A stretch of DNA of 64,000 bases from Lachnospiraceae bacterium (GCA_009911035.1 QXWO01000003.1:33470-97469), one strand, 5' to 3'. Positions 30,189-37,604 are shown, counted from the first letter of the stretch. Notes: generated from the letters alone by a model not told the origin. Numbers and translations are program-made.

Positions 30189-30226
30189 ATTGTACCATTA
30201 TTTGAGAGTGAATTTGTACCAAGTTA
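30189..30226 (-). promoter_or_regulatory. Phage late-type promoter element, site 1
   Basis: On the minus strand TTTTAACTTGGTACAA, then TACAAT with 22 nt between TTGGTA and TACAAT; TGG precedes TACAAT (extended -10). Upstream of the tape measure gene. Six more copies with the same spacing occur in the prophage. Confidence 0.75.
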
Positions 30227-30262
30227 AAAGAAACTACCAACCAAATATAGTCAGTAGTTTCT
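30225..30262 (-). terminator. Terminator of the antirepressor gene
   Basis: AGAAACTAC...GTAGTTTCT stem followed by TTTT on the minus strand, 23 bases after the antirepressor stop. Closely similar to the hairpin at 43612-43651. Confidence 0.75.
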
Positions 30263-30284
30263 ATGTTTGAAAAATGTGGAATTG

Positions 30285-31037
30285 TCATACATTTAATGTC
30301 TGCTGTGCATTGAGTGTATCAATCGTTTCAGAGAGTACAAGCGGCGGCACATAACACTGAATAATAGATACCGCTGTGTCGGCTTGATTCCGCTTGATTG
30401 CCTTGTATGTGCTTACGCCAAATTCACGCCGCAACTGATTGTGTAAATCGGAATAGAGCCGCCCTCTAACGCTTCTATCGTTGTATGCGTTGCTTTCCTT
30501 GCCGCCCAAGCACTCCACGCCTTTTCTTTTAACAGCGTTCGTGATTTTGGATTCCTCCACGCCGAGTATCGGCATATCGTTCTTGAAGTCCTCCAAGTCT
30601 TTCTTTATGGTCTGTACTTCCTCGTGAAGTTCACCGTAACCCTGTGCGATAATCTGAATCTGTTCGGGGATTGTCATGGGAAGTCTTTTCTGCCCGTATG
30701 TGCCAGTCCTCCTTATTTCAGGGAGGACTTCATCAAAAATCCACTTCTCAAACTTATCTGCCTTTTCTTTTATTTCCTTGCTGTTGCCCTGTTGTCCGGC
30801 TTTAATGATAAGTCTGTAAACGTCTCCCTCTGGTATCAGTAATTCGGGATAACCGCCAGCATTTTTAATGGTGTCCTGGTTTAGGATACCCTTACAATTA
30901 TCAGTCACCGCCTTGCTCGGACGCTTATATAATAAGGCATTGGCAACATCTACTCCATAAAAGTATTCTTTTTCATTGATAGTAACTGTGCGAATCTCCC
31001 CAAATTCGGGATTGTTAAAAATCTGAATATTGTTCAT
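30285..31037 (-). CDS. Phage antirepressor (BRO-N type)
   Basis: 250 residues. Residues ~8-110 form a BRO-N domain (YFYGVDVANALLYKRPSKAV and KWIFDEVLPEIRRTGTYG). The C-terminal half carries a second, ORF6C-like domain. Such proteins bind DNA or repressors and trigger induction. It lies deep in the tail module rather than in the immunity region. It has its own promoter-like element (31133-31170), its own terminator, and a hairpin that covers its ribosome site. The start at 31037 fits GTAGAGGTAAACTT. Confidence 0.88.
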   Translation of the reverse strand: MNNIQIFNNPEFGEIRTVTINEKEYFYGVDVANALLYKRPSKAVTDNCKGILNQDTIKNAGGYPELLIPEGDVYRLIIKAGQQGNSKEIKEKADKFEKWIFDEVLPEIRRTGTYGQKRLPMTIPEQIQIIAQGYGELHEEVQTIKKDLEDFKNDMPILGVEESKITNAVKRKGVECLGGKESNAYNDRSVRGRLYSDLHNQLRREFGVSTYKAIKRNQADTAVSIIQCYVPPLVLSETIDTLNAQQTLNV

Positions 31038-31044
31038 AAGTTTA

Positions 31045-31068
31045 CCTCTACTTTCTATACAGTAGAGG
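31045..31068 (-). promoter_or_regulatory. Ribosome-site-masking hairpin of the antirepressor mRNA
   Basis: A perfect 8-bp stem, CCTCTACT with AGTAGAGG around an 8-nt loop. The AGAGG used as ribosome site is inside the 3' arm, seven bases from the ATG. Folded mRNA would hide the site, so translation may be conditional. Confidence 0.6.
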
Positions 31069-31132
31069 GCAGTGGGAGCATACCCCACCATTCGTCACCC
31101 TCTATGAACCGGCATTTCGCCTTTACAAATTA

Positions 31133-31170
31133 ATGGTAGCATACTTTTTAAATTGATTTGTACCAAGTTA
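31133..31170 (-). promoter_or_regulatory. Phage late-type promoter element, site 2
   Basis: ATAACTTGGTACAA, then TGCTACCAT at the constant 22-nt spacing. It lies after the 55-aa membrane protein and drives toward the antirepressor. Confidence 0.7.
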
Positions 31171-31172
31171 TC

Positions 31173-31340
31173 TCAATGCAACACACCGGCCATGCACAGT
31201 ACAATCACAAGTGCAAGTCCGAATCCAAGTACCTCCGCCACTATTCCGGCTACAAAATAGCAAAGGAATTTCAGCCGCTCGAAACTCATAGGCTCCCGGT
31301 CTGGTTTGTTTCTCAAAATTATTTCGTTGACTCCGTTCAT
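31173..31340 (-). CDS. Small single-helix membrane protein, 55 aa
   Basis: Begins MNGVNEIILRN. After a PMSFERLKF linker a hydrophobic segment (FVAGIVAEVLGFGLAL) spans the membrane. It is related in layout to the 68-aa protein at 62092-62298 (shared KF, YF, AG, VA and GF positions). Its ATG overlaps the stop of the upstream small gene. Function unknown; possibly a superinfection or lysis modulator. Confidence 0.65.
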   Translation of the reverse strand: MNGVNEIILRNKPDREPMSFERLKFLCYFVAGIVAEVLGFGLALVIVLCMAGVLH

Positions 31341-31453
31341 GCCGCACCCTCACTCTCTTTCACATAATCACGCACGGAAATGTAAATAGCTTTAAGGAAT
31401 CTTGTATTGTCGATTTTATCAAGAAATGAAATAATTAACTCTTTATAGTTCAT
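31337..31453 (-). CDS. Tiny phage protein, 38 aa (paralogue family)
   Basis: MNYKELIISFLDKIDN is followed by a second predicted helix ending VKESEGAA. One of three consecutive tiny proteins with the same plan: hydrophobic helix, D/E turn, hydrophobic helix. Joined to its neighbours by four-base ATGA overlaps. Confidence 0.65.
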   Translation of the reverse strand: MNYKELIISFLDKIDNTRFLKAIYISVRDYVKESEGAA

Positions 31454-31599
31454 GCCACAATTTCCGCCTTTCCTTCATTTGTCATATGAAACGCGCTAAG
31501 ATAAATCTGCCAAAGAATCCAGATGTCGCTCGTCTCTGAAAGAATATCATTTATTAATTTTATGTATTCTTCGCGGTCAACCTTGTAATATTTCCTCAT
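31450..31599 (-). CDS. Tiny phage protein, 49 aa (paralogue family)
   Basis: Begins MRKYYKVDREEYIKLINDIL and continues with a TSDIWILWQIY helix. Same two-helix plan as its neighbours. ATGA overlaps on both sides make this a single translational unit. Function unknown. Confidence 0.65.
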   Translation of the reverse strand: MRKYYKVDREEYIKLINDILSETSDIWILWQIYLSAFHMTNEGKAEIVA

Positions 31600-31718
31600 G
31601 CCGCCGCCCCCTTCTTCTGTATATGAAGTTTTAACAGTGTGCGTATCTGGTTTAGAAATCGCTCATCACTGACACTTGCGAGCATAAAGATAATTGAGTT
31701 TTTATAGATTTTCTGCAT
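31596..31718 (-). CDS. Tiny phage protein, 40 aa (paralogue family)
   Basis: MQKIYKNSIIFMLASVSDER, then FLNQIRTLLKLHIQKK. First gene of the overlapping set, with AAGGAGGTACTATTTTT upstream. Resembles the protein at 63813-63975 and its own neighbours. Confidence 0.65.
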   Translation of the reverse strand: MQKIYKNSIIFMLASVSDERFLNQIRTLLKLHIQKKGAAA

Positions 31719-31751
31719 AAAAATAGTACCTCCTTCAACAATTTTTGGTTG

Positions 31752-31801
31752 CAAGAGATACCCTCATATGATAGTATATTTCATACAAGGGTTATCTCTT
31801 G
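31752..31801 (-). promoter_or_regulatory. Strong inverted repeat in the leader of the tiny-protein operon
   Basis: CAAGAGATAACCCT pairs with AGGGTATCTCTTG around an AT-rich loop. No T-run follows on the minus strand, so it is probably a leader structure or protein-binding site rather than a terminator. Confidence 0.5.
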
Positions 31802-31840
31802 TGGGTTTTGGAGTAATCAGCTACCGCCAAGTATGTATGA

Positions 31841-32020
31841 TTACTCCTTTTCTTTTAGTTCTTTGTAGACCTTATCAACCCCAATTCTAACAATTTCCGC
31901 TTGTGATTTCCCGATTTTTTCTGAACAATACTCTAATTTCTTTATGTCGGATTCAGAAAATCTTATAGGCATTTGTTTTGTCTTAGGGTTTGTTGTCGGT
32001 CTTCCCGTTCTGGGTGACAA
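31841..32020 (-). CDS. Ribbon-helix-helix DNA-binding protein
   Basis: 59 residues. A basic arm (SPRTGRPTTNPKTKQ) is followed by the ribbon strand MPIRFSE and two helices (DIKKLEYCSEKIG, SQAEIVRIGVDKVY), the Arc/CopG layout. The start is TTG at 32020: AAAGGAG lies eight bases before it. An upstream ATG at 32050 would fall at the transcription start. Probably autoregulatory through AT-rich dyads in its promoter. Confidence 0.8.
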   Translation of the reverse strand: MSPRTGRPTTNPKTKQMPIRFSESDIKKLEYCSEKIGKSQAEIVRIGVDKVYKELKEKE

Positions 32021-32050
32021 CTTATCATCTCCTTTCTTTTGTATATGCAA

Positions 32051-32079
32051 AGTATAATATACCGATATACAAAAGTCAA
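32051..32079 (-). promoter_or_regulatory. Sigma-A-type promoter of the RHH gene
   Basis: TTGACT, 17 nt, TATACT on the minus strand. The spacer and -10 hold GTATAT/TATAC inverted repeats that could bind the RHH protein. A vegetative-type promoter, so expression in the lysogen is plausible. Confidence 0.75.
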
Positions 32080-32122
32080 TACATAAAATAAAAAGGTGAT
32101 GAATTTCTCCACCACCTTAAAT

Positions 32123-32485
32123 TTAGTATATTACAGGAAAACCGTTTGCATCTCGGAAAGTCCCTGTGACTGCCAATTTAAAAATATCTATCAACGCTCC
32201 AACAAGAAAGAAACCGATAGTAAATGTATAAATCAGCCCCTTTTTGAACTTTCCAACATAAAACTGACATGCACCACTTAAAAGCACTGGAATCAAGCAC
32301 ATTCCAATAATAGTATCATTTTCTGTAATTCCCCCTATCATTGCCATAATTACCGCAACAAATGGCATACAAGATAATATCAGACATGTTTTCTTCTTTT
32401 TTGGACTTGCGGCTGTATTTAGCCCTTTCATGCCCTCTTTTATACCTGCTCCTAACTCTCTGCCGTAGTCGTTTGTTTTCCTCAT
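32123..32485 (-). CDS. TM2-domain membrane protein
   Basis: 120 residues. After a basic N-terminus there are membrane helices at ~33-52, ~58-72 and ~85-105. The pattern CQFYVGKFKKGLIYTFTIG followed by a second helix and DIFKL is the TM2 domain. Not needed for virion assembly; it interrupts the tail genes and looks like an accessory (moron) gene. Function unknown. Confidence 0.75.
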   Translation of the reverse strand: MRKTNDYGRELGAGIKEGMKGLNTAASPKKKKTCLILSCMPFVAVIMAMIGGITENDTIIGMCLIPVLLSGACQFYVGKFKKGLIYTFTIGFFLVGALIDIFKLAVTGTFRDANGFPVIY

Positions 32486-32579
32486 TTTCCCTCATCCTCC
32501 TATAAAATTAATATGATACCTACACTATATCAGATAGTGGCGAAATTGGGAAGATACGCAAATTAAAAGAGCAGTATTT

Positions 32580-32717
32580 CTACTGCCCTTTCTCTGCTTT
32601 CACAATCTTCCTTCCAACTTCCAGAATCAAAATCCCGTTCTTATTCCGCTTGACCTCCGCTGTATTGCCCCGATCCGCAATCTCCCGGGCGGTCTTGCCT
32701 ATTTCTTTGTCTGTCAT
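32580..32717 (-). CDS. Small phage protein, 45 aa
   Basis: MTDKEIGKTAREIADRGNTA followed by EVKRNKNGILILEVGRKIV. Helix then two strands; basic. It directly follows the 88-aa gene. Small proteins of this type occur at this place in clostridial tail modules. Function unknown. Confidence 0.6.
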   Translation of the reverse strand: MTDKEIGKTAREIADRGNTAEVKRNKNGILILEVGRKIVKAEKGQ

Positions 32718-32718
32718 C

Positions 32719-32985
32719 CTACTTACCTCTGTTCAGCTCATTTTCTGATGTGAGATTGCCATTTATATCGTACTCATTCAAGTACCGAATATTGGATTCA
32801 AGGCTCAAAATGACTTTAAACCAGTCTTTTTCACGGTCGCTTAATGGCGGCTTGCATGACAAGTTAAAACCCGTTACCTTACTGAAATCCTCACCATTCA
32901 CCCGGAAAATTTTCTTCTCAACATCAATCTCCACCGTTTTTAATTCCCTCGGCGGTACAGGGTCAATGCGTTTTACTTCTTCCAT
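32719..32985 (-). CDS. Hypothetical protein, 88 aa
   Basis: Begins MEEVKRIDPVPPRELKTVEI with strands and a C-terminal helix. AAAGGAGATAAT precedes the ATG at 32985. Between the Gp15-like protein and the accessory genes. Possibly an additional chaperone component; unproven. Confidence 0.55.
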   Translation of the reverse strand: MEEVKRIDPVPPRELKTVEIDVEKKIFRVNGEDFSKVTGFNLSCKPPLSDREKDWFKVILSLESNIRYLNEYDINGNLTSENELNRGK

Positions 32986-32996
32986 ATTATCTCCTT

Positions 32997-33617
32997 TCAT
33001 CCTAATACCTCGTCCAACAATGATTTATAAGCGTCTTCCTGCTCCTGCTCTTCTTTGGTCAGTGGCTTCTTCATCAGCACCAGTTCTTTGTTATGAGAGA
33101 GGAACTCTTTCTCATGCTTTTCTAGCTTCTTTCCTTTGTTCAGCTTATTTCTTATGCCTACAATAAAGGAGAATGTACCTTCTCCCACTTCATTGAAATA
33201 CCCTAAGAACGTCCACCAGTGCAAATATTCCAGTTCTCTTGTCTCCCGGCCGGCCACTTTGTTGACTGCGGAAAATATAATCTGCTCGTCCTGCGTCCAG
33301 TTATATGTCGGCTGTTCAAGCACTTGTTTTTCCGGCTGTCCGGCAGAAATGAACCATGATATTTGTTTAATGGCTTCATCTATTGGAAAGCCATTCTCTG
33401 CACCTTCAACTAAAAAACCTGCTTCTGCGGCTTCAAACGCATCATCATAACAGGAAAAACATTCGAACATCATGTATATTGCGACTTCCCATTTTTCAAC
33501 GTCTGAAAGGTCAGGGTTTTGGAACGCCTCGAATACATCAAGGACATTGCGGTAGTCGGTTCTGATAGGATATTCTTCACCGCCCACCGTCAATTCCTCC
33601 GGCAATATGCCTATCAT
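32997..33617 (-). CDS. Bacteriophage Gp15-like protein (tail assembly chaperone)
   Basis: 206 residues. The family pattern is clear: a YPIRTDYRNVLDVFEA start, TWTDEQ-like YNWTQDEQIIFSAVNK, then HWWTFLGYF and a basic helical end. Gp15 proteins follow the first tail chaperone and precede the tape measure, as the second chaperone does in other phages. ATGA overlap with the upstream gene. Confidence 0.88.
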   Translation of the reverse strand: MIGILPEELTVGGEEYPIRTDYRNVLDVFEAFQNPDLSDVEKWEVAIYMMFECFSCYDDAFEAAEAGFLVEGAENGFPIDEAIKQISWFISAGQPEKQVLEQPTYNWTQDEQIIFSAVNKVAGRETRELEYLHWWTFLGYFNEVGEGTFSFIVGIRNKLNKGKKLEKHEKEFLSHNKELVLMKKPLTKEEQEQEDAYKSLLDEVLG

Positions 33618-34126
33618 TTTGCGCCTTTCCTTTTATGATCCTGCGGCTGATATTTCGACATACGTTGCTTACTGGCCAGTTTTTCCAGCTTAATCTTGTG
33701 CTCGGACAACCTCTCAATGACCGGAATCAGCTTATCCCAAAAGTCAAGGAAGCACTCCAAATCCGGCTGGAAGTTGGGAATAACAGCGTACACATCACCA
33801 AAGAATTTCCTGGTCGTGCCTTCGCCGAAAACGTCGTCCATGATAGCAGTTGCCTTTTCAGAGAAATACTTCCTTTCCTCAATCTCCTTTTTGTAGTCCA
33901 TCTCGCCGGATTCAGACTCTTTCTTTTCCATTTCCTCCGCTAATGCCGTCAGTTCATCGCCAGCCGCCCGGAATTTGTCAAAGATAGAAATATCATTGCC
34001 GGAAATTACGATGTAATCATCACCGCCGCCAACATAGACCTTTGTAAGCGTCACGCGGTTGTCAATCCTGATTTCTTCTGTTTTTGTATTTTCATTTTCA
34101 ATTTTCATTTCTTCAATTTCTGCCAT
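33614..34126 (-). CDS. Tail assembly chaperone-like protein
   Basis: 170 residues, acidic, mostly helical, with a basic end. Located right after the tail tube gene and overlapping the Gp15 gene by four bases, which is the site of the first (gpG-like) chaperone. I see no slippery heptamer that would fuse it to the next gene. Role inferred from position. Confidence 0.7.
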   Translation of the reverse strand: MAEIEEMKIENENTKTEEIRIDNRVTLTKVYVGGGDDYIVISGNDISIFDKFRAAGDELTALAEEMEKKESESGEMDYKKEIEERKYFSEKATAIMDDVFGEGTTRKFFGDVYAVIPNFQPDLECFLDFWDKLIPVIERLSEHKIKLEKLASKQRMSKYQPQDHKRKGAK

Positions 34127-34179
34127 ATTATTGTCCTTTCAAAAACGGGGCATATCCAAAACGAATACACCCCATTATT

Positions 34180-34767
34180 TTAACTAAGATTGCTCTTGCT
34201 GCTTGATTTGGTCTGCGTTGGTTCGCTTAATGCTGTCGGGGATGTTCCGCCCTCCGGCGTGAATGTTGGTACTTTGTTAGAAACAGATACCGTTCCCTGT
34301 GTCCTCCCGCCGTCCTCCGAAATCGTGAATGGGATTGCGTACCCGGAAGTGCCACCGCCATCGCTATCAAATACAACCTTAACAGGAACGCTGAACCCTT
34401 TCCCTGTCAGCGTCTTTGTTGTGGAATCTTTTACTTCGTCTGTCAGAGTTGCGACAATCAGCGTGGCAGATGTGCGTTCATCATCAGTAGCAAGCGTGTC
34501 AACAATCGTCTGCAAGAAGGGATAAATCGCGTCCTCTCTCCTTGCTATGTAACCGTCATTACTAAGCGTAGGCGTATAGCCATTGTTCACGAACGTGACT
34601 TCGCCCTGTACGTTTTTTACCTGCTCGCTGTCATTGTTTCCATCAATGCTCAAATCATCACTGTCTTTACCAAGGCATGTGTAACCTTCGTTATCAAACG
34701 TCAGCCACATCGCCCGGCATCCCCTTAAAATCTTTCCCGTTGTTGGGGGTGTTGGTGTTTCAGGCAT
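34180..34767 (-). CDS. Major tail tube protein
   Basis: 195 residues, beta-rich. Starts MPETPTPPTTGKILRGCRAM and ends in a T/S-rich tail after a short Ig-like stretch (SVSNKVPTFTPEGG). Composition, size and position between connector and chaperone genes fit the tail tube subunit. Expected to be one of the most abundant virion proteins. Confidence 0.8.
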   Translation of the reverse strand: MPETPTPPTTGKILRGCRAMWLTFDNEGYTCLGKDSDDLSIDGNNDSEQVKNVQGEVTFVNNGYTPTLSNDGYIARREDAIYPFLQTIVDTLATDDERTSATLIVATLTDEVKDSTTKTLTGKGFSVPVKVVFDSDGGGTSGYAIPFTISEDGGRTQGTVSVSNKVPTFTPEGGTSPTALSEPTQTKSSSKSNLS

Positions 34768-34781
34768 AATTTTTCTCCTTT

Positions 34782-35231
34782 CTACTCTACTTCATATTCC
34801 ATCACCACATTAGCGGCAAACACGGTTGACTTATCCCCCTCAACCTCTTCCACATCCGGGAAACTGCCACTTGCGGTAATTTTTGTTATTGTTCTGTTTC
34901 CTGTCAGCCGGGGGAGGTTCTGAATATCCTCAAGCCACCCGGTAATGTTGTCCACTACTGCCTGTGCATTTATCATCTGTCCGTTGCCCTGTGGGAAACT
35001 TTGGTAGGCAATCTGGATAGTCAATTCTGCCGTAAATCCCCCAAGCACATTTCGGCTTTTGATATTTCCCCCGGCGGTTATAATGTACACGCACTTGCCA
35101 ACATCTTTAGAGTTATATTTGATGTTTGCTCCTACCGGGATATACGGGCACTCCGCAATCAGTTCCAGCAGCATTTCCCCGACTTTATCATATTCCGTTT
35201 TTGACAGACGTTCTTTGATTTCTTCGGGCAT
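34782..35231 (-). CDS. Tail completion / terminator-like protein
   Basis: 149 residues of mixed alpha/beta. An N-terminal helix pair contains EMLLELIAECPYIPVG, followed by strands with VYIITAGGNI. Its position just before the tail tube matches a tail terminator. Coupled to the upstream exonuclease gene by a three-base gap. Confidence 0.6.
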   Translation of the reverse strand: MPEEIKERLSKTEYDKVGEMLLELIAECPYIPVGANIKYNSKDVGKCVYIITAGGNIKSRNVLGGFTAELTIQIAYQSFPQGNGQMINAQAVVDNITGWLEDIQNLPRLTGNRTITKITASGSFPDVEEVEGDKSTVFAANVVMEYEVE

Positions 35232-35234
35232 AGG

Positions 35235-35792
35235 CTACTCCTTGCAGATTTCCGCATAGATAGCCTTGATAACCTCTGCATCATAAAGGGCATTGTGTTT
35301 CTCTCCCTCAATCTGATGTCCGCATAGTTCAGAAACAATTTCTTCTCTGCTCTTATCAAAGGCTTCTCTGTCAGAAATGCCGTAATGCCTTGCAATGTCT
35401 TGATTGATGTCGTAACAAACCGCCGACACGTTCTTTGGTAAGTCAAAAGCACCGCCAAACAAATCAATCAGCAGTACAAAATCATAGTGGCACACATCGG
35501 AAACAAACTGCACTTCATCAAACTGTTTCAGCCAGTTTTCAAGCATTTCTGAAATTGACGCTTTTGTTCCGATATGATAATCTGGCATATATGTCTTTTC
35601 CGAACCGTGTTTTCTATAATGCAGTTTGTTTACTACATTATCTAAAAGCCATTTGTCCTTATGGACTGGCTCCCAGTCAAAATCAGTAAATTCAGCATAA
35701 AACTTCTTTCCGTCCTCTGACACAATGCCGATACTCACGAGGGTTGTGTCTTTATGCAACCCCGTAAATTCTGTATCAAAAAATAATTTCAC
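35235..35792 (-). CDS. DEDDh-type 3'-5' exonuclease
   Basis: 185 residues. FFDTEFTG supplies the first Asp-Glu pair, DVCHYDFVLL the second Asp region, and HNALYDAEV the final His-Asp. This is the DEDDh exonuclease fold of RNase T and proofreading domains. GTG start at 35792 with GGAGG eight bases upstream. It lies inside the connector module, where no nuclease is needed for assembly, so it is an accessory gene. RNA or DNA target unknown. Confidence 0.8.
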   Translation of the reverse strand: MKLFFDTEFTGLHKDTTLVSIGIVSEDGKKFYAEFTDFDWEPVHKDKWLLDNVVNKLHYRKHGSEKTYMPDYHIGTKASISEMLENWLKQFDEVQFVSDVCHYDFVLLIDLFGGAFDLPKNVSAVCYDINQDIARHYGISDREAFDKSREEIVSELCGHQIEGEKHNALYDAEVIKAIYAEICKE

Positions 35793-35793
35793 T

Positions 35794-36264
35794 TTATCTT
35801 CCTCCAATCTCAAACCTCGGTATCAGCGTATAAACGTCCACCGTATCAACGCTGAACGCATACCCGAATTTTGTCTTGATATACTCAAAAAAGCCGCCGG
35901 GGTACTTGCTTTCGTCTTGGTCTATCAGTCCGACAGGCACATCAATGTCAATGCCCAGTTCCGCTTTCTTCACGATTACAAAAAAATTCTTCCCCTCTGT
36001 GTCAAGCGTGAAACTTTCAAGCATATCCTCTGTTGTGAGGTCGTTCCACACTTCTGGCGCCTTGTACGGCTTCGGCAGATTGACATTCGGGATTTCAACC
36101 ACGCACACACTGGCGTTTTCCATGCCGCTTGCCTTTTGATTTGCTCCCTGTGTCAGTTCTACCCTTACATTATCAAACCGTGTGCCGAAATACGTTTCTG
36201 TTTCCATCAACCCGTTTATGTACCGATTGTAGACAACCACGCTGTCAACATAGCCTATCCCCAT
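35794..36264 (-). CDS. Head-tail connector / minor structural protein, 156 aa
   Basis: Beta-rich protein starting MGIGYVDSVVVYNRYINGLM with an NLPKPYKAPEVWND motif. It resembles phage proteins of this size found between the head-completion and tail tube genes. Probably a head completion or stopper component. One base separates it from the exonuclease start. Confidence 0.6.
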   Translation of the reverse strand: MGIGYVDSVVVYNRYINGLMETETYFGTRFDNVRVELTQGANQKASGMENASVCVVEIPNVNLPKPYKAPEVWNDLTTEDMLESFTLDTEGKNFFVIVKKAELGIDIDVPVGLIDQDESKYPGGFFEYIKTKFGYAFSVDTVDVYTLIPRFEIGGR

Positions 36265-36275
36265 ATGGCAAACAC

Positions 36276-36425
36276 CTAATCTTCCATTTGCTTCTTTAAA
36301 GCCTTAATTGCTTCATTGATTGTGTCAATCTTGATTCTTTTCATCTGCTTTGTATCGTCAGATTCAAATTCAATTTCGGTTTTCATCGAAATGAGGTTAT
36401 CAATCGCTTTTTGAATTTCCACCAA
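36276..36425 (-). CDS. Small helical protein, 49 aa
   Basis: Starts at TTG with AGGAGG six bases upstream; reads VEIQKAIDNLISMKTEIEFE then a second helix NEAIKALKKQMED. Probably a coiled coil. A longer frame in the same phase covers the peptidase gene and is rejected. Function unknown. Confidence 0.6.
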   Translation of the reverse strand: MVEIQKAIDNLISMKTEIEFESDDTKQMKRIKIDTINEAIKALKKQMED

Positions 36426-36435
36426 AACCACCCTC

Positions 36436-36786
36436 CTACAAAATATCCAGTTCCGCAAAGACTTTGTAAATCTTCGGGGACTGAATGGCGAACCAGTCAA
36501 CCATTTCTTCATTCTCTGCCCACGGTCGATTTGTGCAATTTGAGCTTGCGTCCAAACCGCTTTCAAAAAGAAACGCATGAAAAATCTCATGCCGCAGAGA
36601 AAGACGTTTCCACATCTCGTAATCCTGCAATTCACAGTCAGGCTTTTTCTCACAGATATAAATTGTTCTTGTGGAATTGTCAGTACAACCATCACGATAT
36701 TTTTCATTCAGAAGTTCGCTTTCCTGTTCTTTGCAAGTGATGATTTTCCATTCAGTTCCCAAAATATTTACTTTTTGTTCTTTCAT
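36436..36786 (-). CDS. Phage zinc metallopeptidase-like protein
   Basis: 116 residues. A HEIFH motif (in LRHEIFHAFL) is the zinc-binding and catalytic HExxH signature, and EEMVDWFA downstream offers a third ligand. Small zincins of this type recur in head-tail regions of Firmicutes phages; substrate unknown. Overlaps the connector gene by four bases. Confidence 0.75.
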   Translation of the reverse strand: MKEQKVNILGTEWKIITCKEQESELLNEKYRDGCTDNSTRTIYICEKKPDCELQDYEMWKRLSLRHEIFHAFLFESGLDASSNCTNRPWAENEEMVDWFAIQSPKIYKVFAELDIL

Positions 36787-37328
36787 AATTTCTCACTTTC
36801 CTCCGGCTTCTCCACTGGCTTATCCTCCGGCGGTCTGCTTATCGGGGCATTGCGGCGTGGGTAGGGGATTCCGGCGTACAGTAGATTAACGCCGTTGGAG
36901 TCCGGCACGCCGCCTAAACCGTCTCGCACAATGCCATAAATCATAGTGTCAGCCACTTTCTTATCCTTTGCCGCCTCCATTGTGGCGGTACTGGCAGAAC
37001 CGGTAGCAGAATAGCCAATGCTTTCAGAGCCACTTGAAATGGACGTGATAACCTTGCCCTTTACCGTTCCGTCAGCCTGCGCCACCGTTCCCATGCTCTC
37101 CATTGCGGATTGATTGTAGCTGTCAATCTGATAAAGAAAGTCCGCCAGTTCACAGACACAATCCTTGACCGATTCAATGTCTCGCTCATTGGTCGGATAG
37201 GCAAATTGCAGTTTATTCCCGGTTATTCCGTCAATCCTGTGCTCTGCCCTCCGTCCAAATCGTTTGTAATCGTCCGCAGACATCTTTCCGCCGTATTCAT
37301 TTTGGTAATATTCATAATCTGCGTACAT
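36783..37328 (-). CDS. Head-tail connector protein (gp6-like)
   Basis: 181 residues. The N-terminal half is helical with the connector look (YADYEYYQNEYGG, then VKDCVCELADFLYQID); the C-terminus is Pro-rich with a KPVEKPEESEKL tail. It follows the major capsid gene cluster, as the DNA-packaging/head-tail adaptor does. Confidence 0.75.
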   Translation of the reverse strand: MYADYEYYQNEYGGKMSADDYKRFGRRAEHRIDGITGNKLQFAYPTNERDIESVKDCVCELADFLYQIDSYNQSAMESMGTVAQADGTVKGKVITSISSGSESIGYSATGSASTATMEAAKDKKVADTMIYGIVRDGLGGVPDSNGVNLLYAGIPYPRRNAPISRPPEDKPVEKPEESEKL

Positions 37329-37331
37329 GGG

Positions 37332-37595
37332 TTATTGCACCGCCTCATAGGTCTTTTCAAAGATGTCAGGCTTGCATGGATAAAACTCTCCATTCACGCC
37401 CTTGATAATGAAATCGCCGATAGAAGCATCCATAACACCCTCTAAGGTTTCAATTTTAAGAACCGGATTGTTCGGGTCTGCATATGATACCCTCACATCG
37501 CTTTGCATAAATTCCTGCAACGCAATAATGGTATCTGCGGAATCGTCTTTGAATTGCACCGCTTCAATTACAACTGGTTTTTTCCTATACTTCAT
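37332..37595 (-). CDS. PGDYG-type phage protein, 87 aa
   Basis: MKYRKKPVVIEAVQFKDD at the start and GDFIIKGVNGEFYPCKPDIF near the end are the family hallmarks. This small protein is widespread in Firmicutes phages, and no function is established. Located between capsid and connector genes. Confidence 0.8.
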   Translation of the reverse strand: MKYRKKPVVIEAVQFKDDSADTIIALQEFMQSDVRVSYADPNNPVLKIETLEGVMDASIGDFIIKGVNGEFYPCKPDIFEKTYEAVQ

Positions 37596-37604
37596 GTTAC
37601 CTCC

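Noticed and set aside
33614-33640. Programmed frameshift joining the two tail chaperones
   Set aside because: The genes overlap by four bases, but I found no slippery heptamer near the end of the first.
36276-36707. 143-residue frame covering the zincin gene
   Set aside because: Only its last 49 codons follow a ribosome site; the rest overlaps a clear gene in another frame.
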